DNA of 63,516 nucleotides from JAYODZ01 sp965660195 (lineage in GTDB: Bacteria; Pseudomonadota; Alphaproteobacteria; RS24), in NCBI GenBank assembly GCA_965660195.1, contig CBFHZM010000002.1, forward strand, positions 1 through 63,516. Reading direction: 5' to 3'. The notes beneath the pieces were generated by a model. It saw only the letters and a program-made list of their open reading frames with translations, had not been told where the DNA came from and ran no database searches. Of the stretch, positions 34,139 through 44,032 are shown piece by piece. Both the position numbers and the translations under genes were made by a program. Within the stretch, counting starts at the first letter, position 1, and every line of letters starts with the position of its first letter.

Positions 34139-35515
34139 ATGTTTATCATCAGCGATTTTGTTCGGGTCTTGCGTGCTGCCGATATCAATGTTTCCACAGT
34201 TGAAACGATCGAAGCTGGCCGCATGATTGATCTGATGGGCTTTGCTGATCGCGAGCTCGTGAAAACGGGTTTGTCGCAAATTTTGGCGAAGTCCGAGAGC
34301 GATAAAGAGACCTTTGACGATTGTTTTGAGAATTATTTTACCGCTCTTTCTTTTGCCGACGCTTCGGAGGATGGTGTTGCAGATGATGCTGGGACAGAGG
34401 ACCCAGTATCCGACAACGCCGGTGCGGGCGATGAAAGCCCGGCGGCGGCGAGCCAAAGCCTTGCCAATGGTGGCTTCAGTGAAATGTTGTTGCAGGGCGA
34501 TAACGCAGCCCTCGCCGCGGCGATGGCGCGGGCCGCAAGCGAGGTGGGTTTGGCAGAGGCTAAACTTTTCACGCAATCAGGCTTGTTTACCCGTAAAATT
34601 ATGGAATCCATGGGGCTCGAGGCGCTCGAGCAACAGCTGAGTCAGTTCCGCCGTGAAGAAGATGCGGCAGGCGTCGAAGCTTTGGAAGGTGCGCGGCGGC
34701 AGTTGTTTGAAATGGTGCGCGACTATGTCGATACGCAAATCAAGCTGCGGACAGCCAATGCCGGACGGCGCGTGCGCGAGGATGCCTTATCACGGGTTAA
34801 ACTATCAAACCTTGATCGGAGCGATATGCGTATCATGCGCGGTTTAGTGGAAAAGCTCGCCAAGCGCTTGGCAACGGCGCATAGCCGACGCCGTACCAAA
34901 GCCCAACGTGGTGTCGTTGATATTCGCAAAACACTCAGGCGCAATCAGAGCCATGATGGCTTGCTGATTGACTTGGTCTGGAAGACCAAAAAGCTGGATC
35001 GGCCGCGCTTGATTACCATGTGCGATGTCTCGGGATCGGTCGCGGCTTACGCAAAATTCCTCTTAATGTTTCTCTATAATCTCGACGAGGTTATTCCCAA
35101 AACGCGAAGTTTCGTGTTTTCCAATCAATGCGGCGAGGTCACGGATTTATTTCAACAGCAAGATTTGGAAAAAGCCATGGCGCAGGCGGTGACGCAATAT
35201 GGTGGCGGCTCGACCGATTACGGGCAATCATTATCTGACCTTGCGCATTATATTATCGATGATATCGACCACCGAACGACGCTAATGATTCTGGGCGATG
35301 GGCGTTCAAATTTTGGCCATCCTGGACATGATATTTTACGCGATCTAGCGGCCCGCGCGCGGCGTGTGATTTGGCTGAACCCTGAGCCGCAAGCCCTCTG
35401 GAATACGGGCGATAGCGAAATGCATAGGCTTGGTGCCTATTGTCACCTCGTGCAAAGCTGCAACACAATTCGCCATCTTGAGCGCGTGCTCGACAATTTA
35501 TTGCGCGCCCATTAA
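34139..35515 (+). CDS. VWA domain-containing CoxE-like protein
   Basis: 458-residue protein with a C-terminal von Willebrand A domain. The metal-ion-dependent adhesion site is complete: DVSGS (CDVSGSVAAYAK), Thr in GGGSTDYGQSL and Asp in LILGDGRSN. The N-terminal half is helical, with an acidic Ala/Asp-rich linker at about 75-105. It matches the CoxE/DUF58-like partners of MoxR ATPases. It follows the MoxR gene by 10 bp and must be its partner. The stop overlaps tail-to-tail with gltD. Confidence 0.87.
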   Translation: MFIISDFVRVLRAADINVSTVETIEAGRMIDLMGFADRELVKTGLSQILAKSESDKETFDDCFENYFTALSFADASEDGVADDAGTEDPVSDNAGAGDESPAAASQSLANGGFSEMLLQGDNAALAAAMARAASEVGLAEAKLFTQSGLFTRKIMESMGLEALEQQLSQFRREEDAAGVEALEGARRQLFEMVRDYVDTQIKLRTANAGRRVREDALSRVKLSNLDRSDMRIMRGLVEKLAKRLATAHSRRRTKAQRGVVDIRKTLRRNQSHDGLLIDLVWKTKKLDRPRLITMCDVSGSVAAYAKFLLMFLYNLDEVIPKTRSFVFSNQCGEVTDLFQQQDLEKAMAQAVTQYGGGSTDYGQSLSDLAHYIIDDIDHRTTLMILGDGRSNFGHPGHDILRDLAARARRVIWLNPEPQALWNTGDSEMHRLGAYCHLVQSCNTIRHLERVLDNLLRAH

Positions 35516-36930
35516 CGGGGCAGGTTGGTCTGTCCCATTAAAAACAGGTCGACTTCACGGGCACATTGACGGCCTTCGCGAATAGCCCAAACCACCAGGG
35601 ACTGACCACGCCGCATGTCGCCACAAGCAAAGACTTTCGCTTGTGAGGTTTCATAAGTTTGTGTATCGGCGGCGACATTGCCGCGCGCGTCCTTTTCGAC
35701 TGGTAATTGCTCGAGTAGTCCCTCATGTATGGGGTGAATAAAGCCCATGGCGAGGAGGACGAGATCTGCTGCCAATTCAAACTCTGATCCGGCAATAGGT
35801 TTCATGTTTTCATCAACTTTGACGCATTTGATGGCGCTCACCTTACCATCCTGCTCAACAAAGGATTGCGTCATAACCGAAAAGTCGCGCATGGCGCCTT
35901 CTTCTTGGCTTGACGAGGTACGGAATTTAAGGGGCCAATTGGGCCACGTCAGCTCTTTATTCTCTTTTTCCGGCGGAACGGGCATGATTTCAAGTTGCGT
36001 GACCGAAGTAGCGCCTTGGCGGATTGACGTCCCGATACAATCTGATCCTGTATCGCCACCACCGATTACGATGACGTTTTTGTTCTCGGCCAAAATTGGT
36101 GTCATGCTGCCGACTGGCTCTTGTCCGACGCGGCGGTTTTGTTGCGGCAGGAAATCCATCGCGAAATGCACACCGTCCAGCTGGCGTCCTGGTACTGGCA
36201 AATCGCGAGGCTGTTCCGAGCCTGCCGCCAAGACAACAGCATCATGATTTTTCTCTATCTCGGCAGCGTCAATAGTTACGCCGATATGGCTATTGTAATG
36301 AAACACCACGCCCTCAGCTTGCATTTGCTCAACGCGCCGATCGATCAGGTGTTTTTCCATTTTAAAATCAGGAATGCCATAGCGGAGAAGGCCGCCTGCC
36401 TTCGCATATTTTTCAAAAACATGCACTTCGTGGCCCGCGCGTGCCAGTTGTTGGGCGGCGGCTAAGCCTGCAGGGCCCGAGCCAATCACAGCAACTTTCT
36501 TGCCCGACTTGTGGGCTGCCAGTTCTGGCTGGATCCAGCCTTCCTCAAAGCCGCGGTCAATAATGGCGCATTCGATAGACTTGATGGTCACCGGCTTATC
36601 GATCAGGTTAAGTGTACACGAGGCTTCGCAAGGTGCGGGGCAAATCCGACCGGTAAACTCAGGGAAATTATTGGTTGATTGCAAATTGCGCAAAGCGCCC
36701 TGCCAATCGCCTTCATAAACCAGATCATTCCAGTCCGGAATCTGGTTGTTAACGGGGCAACCATTATGGCAATAGGGGATGCCGCAATCCATGCAACGCG
36801 AAGCCTGCGCATTGAGCTCGGTATCAGAGAGAGGAACAACAAATTCCTGAAAATTACCGATCCGCTCCTGTGCGGGAAGATAGCTGCGATCGTGTCGATC
36901 GACTTCAAGAAATCCAGTTACTTTTCCCAT
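35512..36930 (-). CDS. gltD: Glutamate synthase (NADPH) small subunit
   Basis: 472-residue beta subunit that takes electrons from NADPH through FAD to the large subunit. The N-terminal iron-sulfur region has CMDCGIPYCHNGCP and CPAPCEASC; the FAD site is VAVIGSGPAGLAAAQQLARAG and the NADPH site VIGGGDTGSDCIGTSI. ATG 36930 has GGAGAATAAA before it; the frame goes to 36960 but overlaps gltB. It starts one base after the gltB stop, so the two subunits are coupled. Confidence 0.95.
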   Translation of the reverse strand: MGKVTGFLEVDRHDRSYLPAQERIGNFQEFVVPLSDTELNAQASRCMDCGIPYCHNGCPVNNQIPDWNDLVYEGDWQGALRNLQSTNNFPEFTGRICPAPCEASCTLNLIDKPVTIKSIECAIIDRGFEEGWIQPELAAHKSGKKVAVIGSGPAGLAAAQQLARAGHEVHVFEKYAKAGGLLRYGIPDFKMEKHLIDRRVEQMQAEGVVFHYNSHIGVTIDAAEIEKNHDAVVLAAGSEQPRDLPVPGRQLDGVHFAMDFLPQQNRRVGQEPVGSMTPILAENKNVIVIGGGDTGSDCIGTSIRQGATSVTQLEIMPVPPEKENKELTWPNWPLKFRTSSSQEEGAMRDFSVMTQSFVEQDGKVSAIKCVKVDENMKPIAGSEFELAADLVLLAMGFIHPIHEGLLEQLPVEKDARGNVAADTQTYETSQAKVFACGDMRRGQSLVVWAIREGRQCAREVDLFLMGQTNLPR

Positions 36931-36931
36931 T

Positions 36932-39900
36932 TTATTCTCCCGCGACGTGTTCCGCATCATTCGAAGCAGCGCTGAGCTCGGTCAGGGCCCGCCGGAATTC
37001 GGTCGGCATAACCTTCACGAACTTACCGATATAGCTATCGAAGTTTTCTAAAATTTCGCGTGCGCGCGCCGAATTGGTGTAGCGCGCATGGTTTTCGATC
37101 AAGCGATAGAGACGCGCCGCATCATTGTAGCGCATGTCGCCGCGCAAATCGTCGAGCGCGGCCTTTGGATCGCCCGTGACGGGTTCAAGATCGACCATGC
37201 TGGTGTTACAGCGTATGGCAAAGTCGCCGTCCTCATCGAGCACATAGGCAATCCCGCCCGACATACCTGCAGCAAAGTTGCGACCCGTTGGGCCGAGCAA
37301 CACGACACATCCGCCTGTCATATATTCGCAGCCGTGATCTCCAGTGCCCTCGACCACTGCCAAGGCGCCTGAGTTACGAACGGCAAAACGTTCACCCACG
37401 ACGCCACGCAGGTAGACCTCGCCATCGATGGCACCGTAGAGCAGGGTGTTACCGGCAATAATACTCGTCTCAGGAACAATGCCGCTATCATGCGGAGGAT
37501 AGATAGCAATCCGCCCACCCGATAGACCTTTACCCACATAGTCATTACCTTCGCCTTCTAGCTCAAAGGCAATACCACGGGCGAGGAAGGCACCAAAGCT
37601 CTGGCCCGCTGTGCCCTTGAGCTTAACCGAAATACTGTCTTCGGGCAGGCCAGCATGACCATATTTCTTGGCCAGCGTACCGGACAGCATCGCGCCCGCG
37701 CTTCGGTCCGTATTGGCAATTTTTGTCTCGATCTGAACCGGCTTGCCATTTTCAAGCGCAGCTGCGGCTTGCTCTATCAGCTTCCGGTCAAGAATATCTG
37801 TGATCGGATGCTCTTGCGCTTCAGATTTAAAGACGGGCTTACCGTGCGAGTCGATTTTGGTAAACAGACGCGAGAAGTCGAGCCCTTTGGCTTTCCAATG
37901 ATTAATCGCTTGCCGCATATCGAGGCGGTCTGTCTGGCCGATTATCTCTTCCAGTTTACGCACGCCAAGGCTTGCTAAGATCTCCCGCACTTCTTCGGCG
38001 ACAAAAAAGAAATAATTGATCACATGCTCGGGTAAGCCAACGAAGCGCTTGCGCAATTCTTCGTTCTGCGTGGCAATACCAACGGGGCAAGTGTTGAGAT
38101 GGCACTTGCGCATCATGACACAACCAGCGGCAATCAACGGCGCGGTGGCAAAGCCGAACTCATCGGCGCCCAGAAGGGCTCCCACAACCACGTCGCGGCC
38201 GGTCCGCAAACCGCCATCGACCTGCACCGCGATGCGTGACCGCAGATCGTTCAGCACCAATGTTTGGTGCGTTTCCGCAAGGCCGATTTCCCAAGGTGAG
38301 CCGGCATGTTTGATCGAGGTGAGCGGTGACGCGCCGGTGCCGCCTTCAAAGCCCGAGATTGTGACATGGTCGGCGCGTGCCTTAGATACGCCAGCCGCGA
38401 CTGTTCCAACCCCGACTTCTGACACCAGCTTGACCGAAATATCAGCTGCTGGATTGACGTTTTTCAAATCGTATATCAGCTGCGCCAAGTCTTCGATCGA
38501 ATAAATATCATGGTGCGGCGGCGGCGAAATCAAGCCAACGCCTGGCGTCGAGTGACGAACAGCGGCGATCCGCTGGTCGACCTTGTGCCCCGGTAATTGT
38601 CCGCCCTCGCCAGGTTTAGCGCCTTGCGCCATTTTAATCTGGATCATATCGGAATTGGCAAGATATTCTGCCGTGACGCCAAACCGACCGGAGGCGACCT
38701 GCTTAATTGCCGACCGCATGCTGTCGCCATTGGGAAGCGGTTGGAAGCGCTCGGCTTCTTCGCCACCTTCGCCGGTGTTGGATTTACCGCCAATGCGGTT
38801 CATCGCAACGGCCAATGTTTGGTGTGCTTCGGGGCTGATGGACCCGAAGGACATAGCGCCCGTGGCAAAGCGTTTTACGATATTTTCGGCCGGCTCGACT
38901 TCGTCCAGCGGCACGGGTTTTATGCCAATATCTTCCGCGGTCTTGATGTGGAACAAGCCGCGTAAAGTGAGCAGGTTACGGTCTTGCTCATTGACCAATC
39001 TTGCATAGTCGCGATATTTGTCGCGACTATTGCCGCGCACGGCGTGTTGCAGATTGGCGACCGTGTCGGCGTTCCAAACGTGGTCTTCGCCACGCGTGCG
39101 CTGAGCATATTCACCGCCGACATCGAGCGCATTGCGAAGGATCAGCGCTTCCCCATAGGCATCGCTATGGCGTGCTAAAGTTTCTGCTGCAACTTCCGCA
39201 AGCCCAACGCCATTAATGGTCGATGCGGTGCCGCAGAAATAGCCGTCGATAAAGTCCTGCGCCAGACCAACGGCATCGAAGATTTGCGCCCCACAGTATG
39301 ACTGATAGGTCGAGATCCCCATTTTTGACATGACTTTCAAAATACCTTTGCCGGCAGCTTTGATAAAATTCGCCCGCACTTTGTCGGCTGAGAGTTCTAA
39401 CTCATACTGTTCCCGCATGGCCTCGATGGTATCGAGCGCCAAATAGGGATTAATCGCTTCAGCGCCATAGCCCGCGAGACAGCACAAGTGATGTACCTCG
39501 CGCGGCTCACCGCTCTCAACGACCAGTCCTGCGGCTGTGCGGAGGCCAGCCTTCGTCAAATGATGATGTACGGCAGAGGTTGCTAGCAAAGCTGGTATCG
39601 CGACTCGTTCGGCGCTCATCGCCCGGTCCGACAAGATAATAATATTTTCATGACCATCGCGAATAGCGGTCTCGGCTTCGGAACAAAGCTCGGCTAAGCG
39701 GTTCTGCATACCAGCCGCACCGGCGCTGGCTGACCAAGTGATATCGAGCGTTATTGCATGAAAATTATTGTCTTTAATGTCGCTGATGGAACGAATTTTC
39801 TCGAGGTCTTCATTGGTTAAAATTGGCGAAGATACCTCGAGGCGTTTCTCGCCCGATGTGCTCTCAATATCGAGAAGATTTGGCCGCGGACCGATGAAGG

Positions 39901-41584
39901 AGATCAGCGACATAACAAGCTCCTCGCGGATCGGGTCGATCGGTGGGTTCGTCACCTGGGCGAAGTTTTGCTTGAAATAGCTATAAAGCGGCTTGGCTTT
40001 GCTCGACAAAGCAGCGATCGGCGTGTCGGTGCCCATCGAACCAATGCCTTCCTCGCCTTTCTCTAACATCGGGGTGAGGAGGAATTTCAGATCTTCTTGC
40101 GTATAACCAAAGGCTTGTTGCTTATCGAGCAAGTCTTTGCCGTTGATTATTTGTCCAGATTTTGAGGCGGGCAGATCATCCAGTTTAATTTGGCTTTGGT
40201 TGAGCCATGCCTCATAAGGGTGTGCTGTTGCAAGCTCCGCTTTAATTTCTTCGTCGTCGATGATGCGGCCTTGCTCGAGGTCGATCAGCAGCATCTTGCC
40301 GGGCTGTAGGCGCCATTTCTTGATGATTTGTGATTCCGCCGTTGGTAGAACCCCCATTTCGGAGGCCATAACAACGCGGTCATCGCGCGTTACATAATAG
40401 CGGGCAGGGCGCAGGCCATTGCGGTCCAAGGTTGCACCGATTTGGCGGCCATTGGTAAAGGCAACCGCGGCTGGGCCATCCCATGGTTCCATTAAGGCTG
40501 CATTATATTCATAAAATGCGCGACGATTACTATCCATAAGCTGATGGCCAGCCCAGGCTTCGGGGATCATCATCATCATTGCATGCGGCATGCTGTAGCC
40601 AGCTTGCACCAGCAGTTCCAGAGCATTATCGAAGCATGCCGAGTCAGACTGACCGTCATCAATCAGCGGCCATAAGGCTTCAAGGTCGGGGCCAAGAATT
40701 GCCGAAGAAAGGCTGCCTTGCCGCGCCGTCATCCAATTCACATTGCCGCGCACCGTATTGATCTCCCCATTGTGGCAAATCATACGGAACGGGTGGGCCA
40801 GCTTCCATGTTGGGAAGGTATTGGTCGAGAAACGTTGGTGTACCAGTGCCAGCGCCGACTTGACGGATGTATCTTGCAGGTCGAGATAGTATTTCCCGAG
40901 CTGGGTCGATAAAAGCATGCCCTTATAGAGCAGCGTATAGCTCGACATTGATGCAATATAAAAATCGTCATCGACGGCCTCGCCCATGCGCGCCGCGCTG
41001 ATTTCAATTTTGCGGCGGCTAACGAACAAGGCGCGCTCAAAAGCCGTTTGGTCAGCGAGAGTGGCTGAGCGAGCAATGAAAACTTGCTTAATGTCTGGCT
41101 CTGTTGGAATTACCGAGTAACCAAGATCAGAATTGTCGACAGGAACATCGCGCCATCCCAAGACAGTCATACCGGCTTGCGCAACTTCGCTATTTATTAA
41201 ATCGATCAATGCCGCTTGCAGATCTGCTTGCTTCGGCATGAAAACCATGCCGATGCCATATTGGCCCTCTTCGGGGAGGGTAATTTTTTCTGCGGCGGCA
41301 ACTTTTTGCATAAATTCATGCGGAATTTGGATCAAAATACCGCAGCCGTCGCCCGCTTTCGGATCTGCACCGACCGCACCGCGATGTTCAAGGTTCTCTA
41401 GAATCGTAAGGCCGTCGCGGACAATGTCATAGCTTTTGACGTTTTTGATTTGCGCAACAAAACCGATCCCACAAGCATCGTGTTCGTTGCGGGGATCATA
41501 CAGACCTTGTTGACCGACCTTACCACGGCGCGTAGCTGTTTCGCGCGGCGTTTGTGGCGGCAGGATCTCTTGGTTCTTACTCAT
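36932..41584 (-). CDS. gltB: Glutamate synthase (NADPH) large subunit
   Basis: 1550-residue alpha subunit that makes two glutamates from glutamine and 2-oxoglutarate. The N-terminal glutaminase nucleophile is Cys38 (EHDACGIGF) after a propeptide that is cleaved in the family. Next come the central domain, the FMN-binding synthase domain (PPPHHDIYSIEDLAQLIYDL) with the 3Fe-4S cysteines in CVMMRKCHLNTCPVG, and the C-terminal GXGXG repeats. ATG 41584 is preceded by GGGA; the frame extends to 41617. gltD follows directly. Confidence 0.96.
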   Translation of the reverse strand: MSKNQEILPPQTPRETATRRGKVGQQGLYDPRNEHDACGIGFVAQIKNVKSYDIVRDGLTILENLEHRGAVGADPKAGDGCGILIQIPHEFMQKVAAAEKITLPEEGQYGIGMVFMPKQADLQAALIDLINSEVAQAGMTVLGWRDVPVDNSDLGYSVIPTEPDIKQVFIARSATLADQTAFERALFVSRRKIEISAARMGEAVDDDFYIASMSSYTLLYKGMLLSTQLGKYYLDLQDTSVKSALALVHQRFSTNTFPTWKLAHPFRMICHNGEINTVRGNVNWMTARQGSLSSAILGPDLEALWPLIDDGQSDSACFDNALELLVQAGYSMPHAMMMMIPEAWAGHQLMDSNRRAFYEYNAALMEPWDGPAAVAFTNGRQIGATLDRNGLRPARYYVTRDDRVVMASEMGVLPTAESQIIKKWRLQPGKMLLIDLEQGRIIDDEEIKAELATAHPYEAWLNQSQIKLDDLPASKSGQIINGKDLLDKQQAFGYTQEDLKFLLTPMLEKGEEGIGSMGTDTPIAALSSKAKPLYSYFKQNFAQVTNPPIDPIREELVMSLISFIGPRPNLLDIESTSGEKRLEVSSPILTNEDLEKIRSISDIKDNNFHAITLDITWSASAGAAGMQNRLAELCSEAETAIRDGHENIIILSDRAMSAERVAIPALLATSAVHHHLTKAGLRTAAGLVVESGEPREVHHLCCLAGYGAEAINPYLALDTIEAMREQYELELSADKVRANFIKAAGKGILKVMSKMGISTYQSYCGAQIFDAVGLAQDFIDGYFCGTASTINGVGLAEVAAETLARHSDAYGEALILRNALDVGGEYAQRTRGEDHVWNADTVANLQHAVRGNSRDKYRDYARLVNEQDRNLLTLRGLFHIKTAEDIGIKPVPLDEVEPAENIVKRFATGAMSFGSISPEAHQTLAVAMNRIGGKSNTGEGGEEAERFQPLPNGDSMRSAIKQVASGRFGVTAEYLANSDMIQIKMAQGAKPGEGGQLPGHKVDQRIAAVRHSTPGVGLISPPPHHDIYSIEDLAQLIYDLKNVNPAADISVKLVSEVGVGTVAAGVSKARADHVTISGFEGGTGASPLTSIKHAGSPWEIGLAETHQTLVLNDLRSRIAVQVDGGLRTGRDVVVGALLGADEFGFATAPLIAAGCVMMRKCHLNTCPVGIATQNEELRKRFVGLPEHVINYFFFVAEEVREILASLGVRKLEEIIGQTDRLDMRQAINHWKAKGLDFSRLFTKIDSHGKPVFKSEAQEHPITDILDRKLIEQAAAALENGKPVQIETKIANTDRSAGAMLSGTLAKKYGHAGLPEDSISVKLKGTAGQSFGAFLARGIAFELEGEGNDYVGKGLSGGRIAIYPPHDSGIVPETSIIAGNTLLYGAIDGEVYLRGVVGERFAVRNSGALAVVEGTGDHGCEYMTGGCVVLLGPTGRNFAAGMSGGIAYVLDEDGDFAIRCNTSMVDLEPVTGDPKAALDDLRGDMRYNDAARLYRLIENHARYTNSARAREILENFDSYIGKFVKVMPTEFRRALTELSAASNDAEHVAGE

Positions 41585-41639
41585 CTCAATTCCCTTATCA
41601 AACCTTCTCAAATGCATGTCGGAGCGACTTTGCCCTCGT

Positions 41640-41927
41640 AAGCTGCCTTACAAGCCCATGATCGCTACAGTCAAAAAAACCGGCTCCCGCCGTCCTCTCC
41701 AAATAGAATTATTTGGTACTTTTCTAGTTCATCAGTTGCCGTAATATGCCTTAAAGGGGCATAAAACTCAAGTAAAATGGTCAACAATACTGACCTAAAA
41801 TAGGGGGTGCGACAAGGATACCCACCGACAGTTTTGTCGAGTTTTGGTCTGCATGGCGCCGTATTTCGGCTGTAAAACTTATAATATTGCTAGCAAAAAG
41901 AGATCGACAGGTACGGCTAAACAGCTA
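41640..41927. other. Non-coding region upstream of gltB with two inverted repeats
   Basis: No gene is visible here. ATGCC-TTAAAGG-GGCAT (41747-41763) and GGTCA-7 nt-TGACC (41779-41795) are inverted repeats that could be operators for gltBD, which is usually under nitrogen or amino-acid control. I cannot identify a regulator or a reliable -35/-10 pair. Confidence 0.35.
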
Positions 41928-41956
41928 AGAGCCAACCTTTTTTGAAGGTTGGCTCT
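41928..41956. repeat. Perfect 12-bp hairpin downstream of hsp20
   Basis: AGAGCCAACCTT (41928-41939) and AAGGTTGGCTCT (41945-41956) are exact inverted copies around TTTTG. It lies 43 bp beyond the hsp20 stop. Neither strand has a U-tract after it, so it may stabilise or process the 3' end rather than terminate by itself. Confidence 0.65.
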
Positions 41957-41998
41957 CGCATCCCGGTGACCTTATGTATTGTTTTTATTAAGTTTTTA

Positions 41999-42424
41999 TT
42001 ATTTTCCGCGACGAATAGGAATTTTTCGGCTTTTTTCGGTTTCCGGCACCAATCGTTCAAAATCGACGCTCAGTATTCCATCTACAAGTGCAGAGCCGGT
42101 GACATTAATGTTTTCACCCAATTGGAAGCTCTGCTCGAATTTACGCCGCTCAATTCCCTTGTGGATATATTTTCGGCTTTCGCTCTCGGCGCCTGCGTTA
42201 CCCCGGATTTTGAGATAATTGCCCGTCGCTTCGATTTCGAGGTCTTTTTCGGAGTAGCCCGGAACGCTGAGGCTAAGCTGGTAGCGGTTGGCACCGATTT
42301 CCTCAATGTCGTATGCGGGGGTGAAGTATTTCTGCCCAGATTGATCGACTGTGTCAAAAAAGCTTGCCAATCGGTCGAAGCCGAGAGAGGGGCGGTAGAG
42401 GGGAGTTAATCCAAATCCAGTCAT
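41999..42424 (-). CDS. Small heat-shock protein (Hsp20/IbpA family)
   Basis: 141-residue alpha-crystallin-type chaperone that holds unfolding proteins. The IbpA-like N-terminus (PLYRPSLGFDRLASFFD) is followed by the core strands PAYDIEEIGANRYQLSLSVPG, and the C-terminal IxI-like motif IPIRR is present. GAAAGGAC lies before ATG 42424. A strong RpoH-type promoter is 63-91 bp upstream, which fits heat-shock control. I looked for a ROSE-type RNA thermometer in the short leader and did not find the typical pairing. Confidence 0.93.
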   Translation of the reverse strand: MTGFGLTPLYRPSLGFDRLASFFDTVDQSGQKYFTPAYDIEEIGANRYQLSLSVPGYSEKDLEIEATGNYLKIRGNAGAESESRKYIHKGIERRKFEQSFQLGENINVTGSALVDGILSVDFERLVPETEKSRKIPIRRGK

Positions 42425-42486
42425 ATTTTTGTCCTTTCTTTTTCATTAAGCTTGTTTGAGTTGCGGCGTTATACCGTCTGAGTTCG

Positions 42487-42515
42487 AGATAAGAACCCGC
42501 AACTATGGCAACAAG
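42487..42515 (-). promoter_or_regulatory. RpoH (sigma-32) heat-shock promoter for hsp20
   Basis: On the minus strand CTTG (42515-42512) is followed after 18 nt by CTTATCT (42493-42487). This agrees with the alphaproteobacterial RpoH consensus CTTG-N17/18-CYTATnT. Transcription would start near 42480, giving a leader of about 55 nt. The inverted repeat AGTTGCGG/CCGCAACT (42459-42466 and 42497-42504) overlaps the spacer. Confidence 0.7.
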
Positions 42516-42600
42516 GTCTTGAAAATAGGAAAATTTTTCCTAAGAACGAAAAAAGTATAGAAATCTGCGATCGGCGTGTCCCCGTCGCGATTAGGGGTTA

Positions 42601-43968
42601 TTACAAGCTCGTTGCAAACACCCAGATAATCCCTGCTGGCGCCACAATGCGCCCGAGCCAGAGCCAAATCACAAACATTAACCGAGAATTGCCAAAGGCT
42701 TCCTCTAGACGTGCCGCCGAGATAGACCAGCAGCAAAACAGGATGACCAATAAACCGCTCACTGGCATTAATACGGAGGAGGCGAGATAATCTTTAAGAT
42801 CGAATAGCGTGCGGCTTGCCAAGAGCGGCGCCTCGCCCAAGCGGTAATCAGCTAAAATATTGAACGAGAATACAGTTAAGAGGCCAAGCGCCGTGTTAGA
42901 GATGAGGATCAGGGCTGTGGCTTTGCCTCGCGACAGGCCGAGGCGTTGTGCTGCCCAGGCAATCGTAACTTCAGCCAGGGCAAGGCCCGATGAGAAGGCG
43001 GCGAAAAATACCAGAATAAAGAAGGCGATGGCGATGATATAGCCTGCGGGTATCGCCGCAAAAGCCACGGGTAGGGTGATGAAAATGAGCCCGGGCCCCG
43101 CGGCCGGATCAAGTCCCTGGCCAAAAACAATAGCGAAAATGCCAAATCCAGCAATGAAGGCGATCAACGTATCGGCTATTCCAATGGTGAGCGCAGCCGT
43201 ACCGATTTTGATCGAGCGATCCATATAAGCGCCATAGGTGATGAGAATAGCTGAGCCGACCCCGACGGAGAAAAAGCCTTGCCCCACGGCCGCGAGAACG
43301 GTCTCGCTCGAAATTTTACTGAAGTCGGGCGTCAATAAATAAGCCAAGGCGGCATCAGCGTCGCCGGCGATCCAACCATAAGCGGCAATACCGAGAAGCA
43401 TAACAAACAAGGCCGGCATCATGAAGCCATTGGCGCGCTCGAGCCCGCCTGAAATGCCCCGTGTCAGGACCACAGCAATCAGCGCCACGAACAGAAATTG
43501 CGCCGCGATCATCTCGCCTGGGTCGGCGAGGAGCTGATTGAACAATCCGTTCGAGGCCTCATTATTGAGATTGCTAAAGCTGCCGGCGGCGGCGCGGTAG
43601 AGATAGGACATCACCCAGCCGGCAATAACACTATAAAAGCTGAGCAGCAGATATGAGGCCAGCACTCCAACATCACCGCCAATGCCGAACCAAGTCGGTT
43701 TGTTTTCCTGCCGTGCAATAATGTGCAGGCTCTCAACAGGGCCGGATTGCCCCAGCCGTCCGAGAATAATCTCCGCAGCTGCGACGGGGATGGCGATGGC
43801 GAGAACGGTGATGATGTAAATCAAGACAAAAGCGCTGCCGCCATTGGCACCGACCATATAAGGGAATTTCCATATATTGCCGAGCCCGACAGCGGCACCG
43901 ATACACGCCAGCATGAAACCATAATAAGATGACCAATGTTGTTGTGACGCTTCGCCCGAGGCTTGCAT
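42601..43968 (-). CDS. Sodium-dependent transporter (neurotransmitter:sodium symporter family)
   Basis: 455-residue LeuT-fold symporter. The first helix has the Na+/substrate-binding segment AAVGLGNIWKFPYMVGANGG, typical of the SNF/NSS family. Helix 6 region VGQGFFSVGVGSAILITYGAY also fits. About eleven to twelve helices are predicted. It likely imports an amino acid or related amine; the substrate is unknown. ATG 43968 has GGGAG upstream; the frame to 44043 would overlap the divergent hydrolase gene. A near-palindrome AGGAAAA/TTTTCCT (42527-42541) lies beyond its stop. Confidence 0.9.
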   Translation of the reverse strand: MQASGEASQQHWSSYYGFMLACIGAAVGLGNIWKFPYMVGANGGSAFVLIYIITVLAIAIPVAAAEIILGRLGQSGPVESLHIIARQENKPTWFGIGGDVGVLASYLLLSFYSVIAGWVMSYLYRAAAGSFSNLNNEASNGLFNQLLADPGEMIAAQFLFVALIAVVLTRGISGGLERANGFMMPALFVMLLGIAAYGWIAGDADAALAYLLTPDFSKISSETVLAAVGQGFFSVGVGSAILITYGAYMDRSIKIGTAALTIGIADTLIAFIAGFGIFAIVFGQGLDPAAGPGLIFITLPVAFAAIPAGYIIAIAFFILVFFAAFSSGLALAEVTIAWAAQRLGLSRGKATALILISNTALGLLTVFSFNILADYRLGEAPLLASRTLFDLKDYLASSVLMPVSGLLVILFCCWSISAARLEEAFGNSRLMFVIWLWLGRIVAPAGIIWVFATSL

Positions 43969-44032
43969 TTTATTCTCCCGATCTGCGATCGTAGTTTGCT
44001 TATTTTCGAGCTTTCGGTCAATAATCGCGCAG

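Noticed and set aside
41942..42409. 155-residue plus-strand frame opposite hsp20
   Set aside because: It is the antisense reading of a clear Hsp20 gene, with no start signal.
42425..42480. ROSE-type RNA thermometer in the hsp20 leader
   Set aside because: The short leader lacks the conserved U(U/C)GCU pairing with the Shine-Dalgarno. The RpoH promoter is a sufficient explanation.
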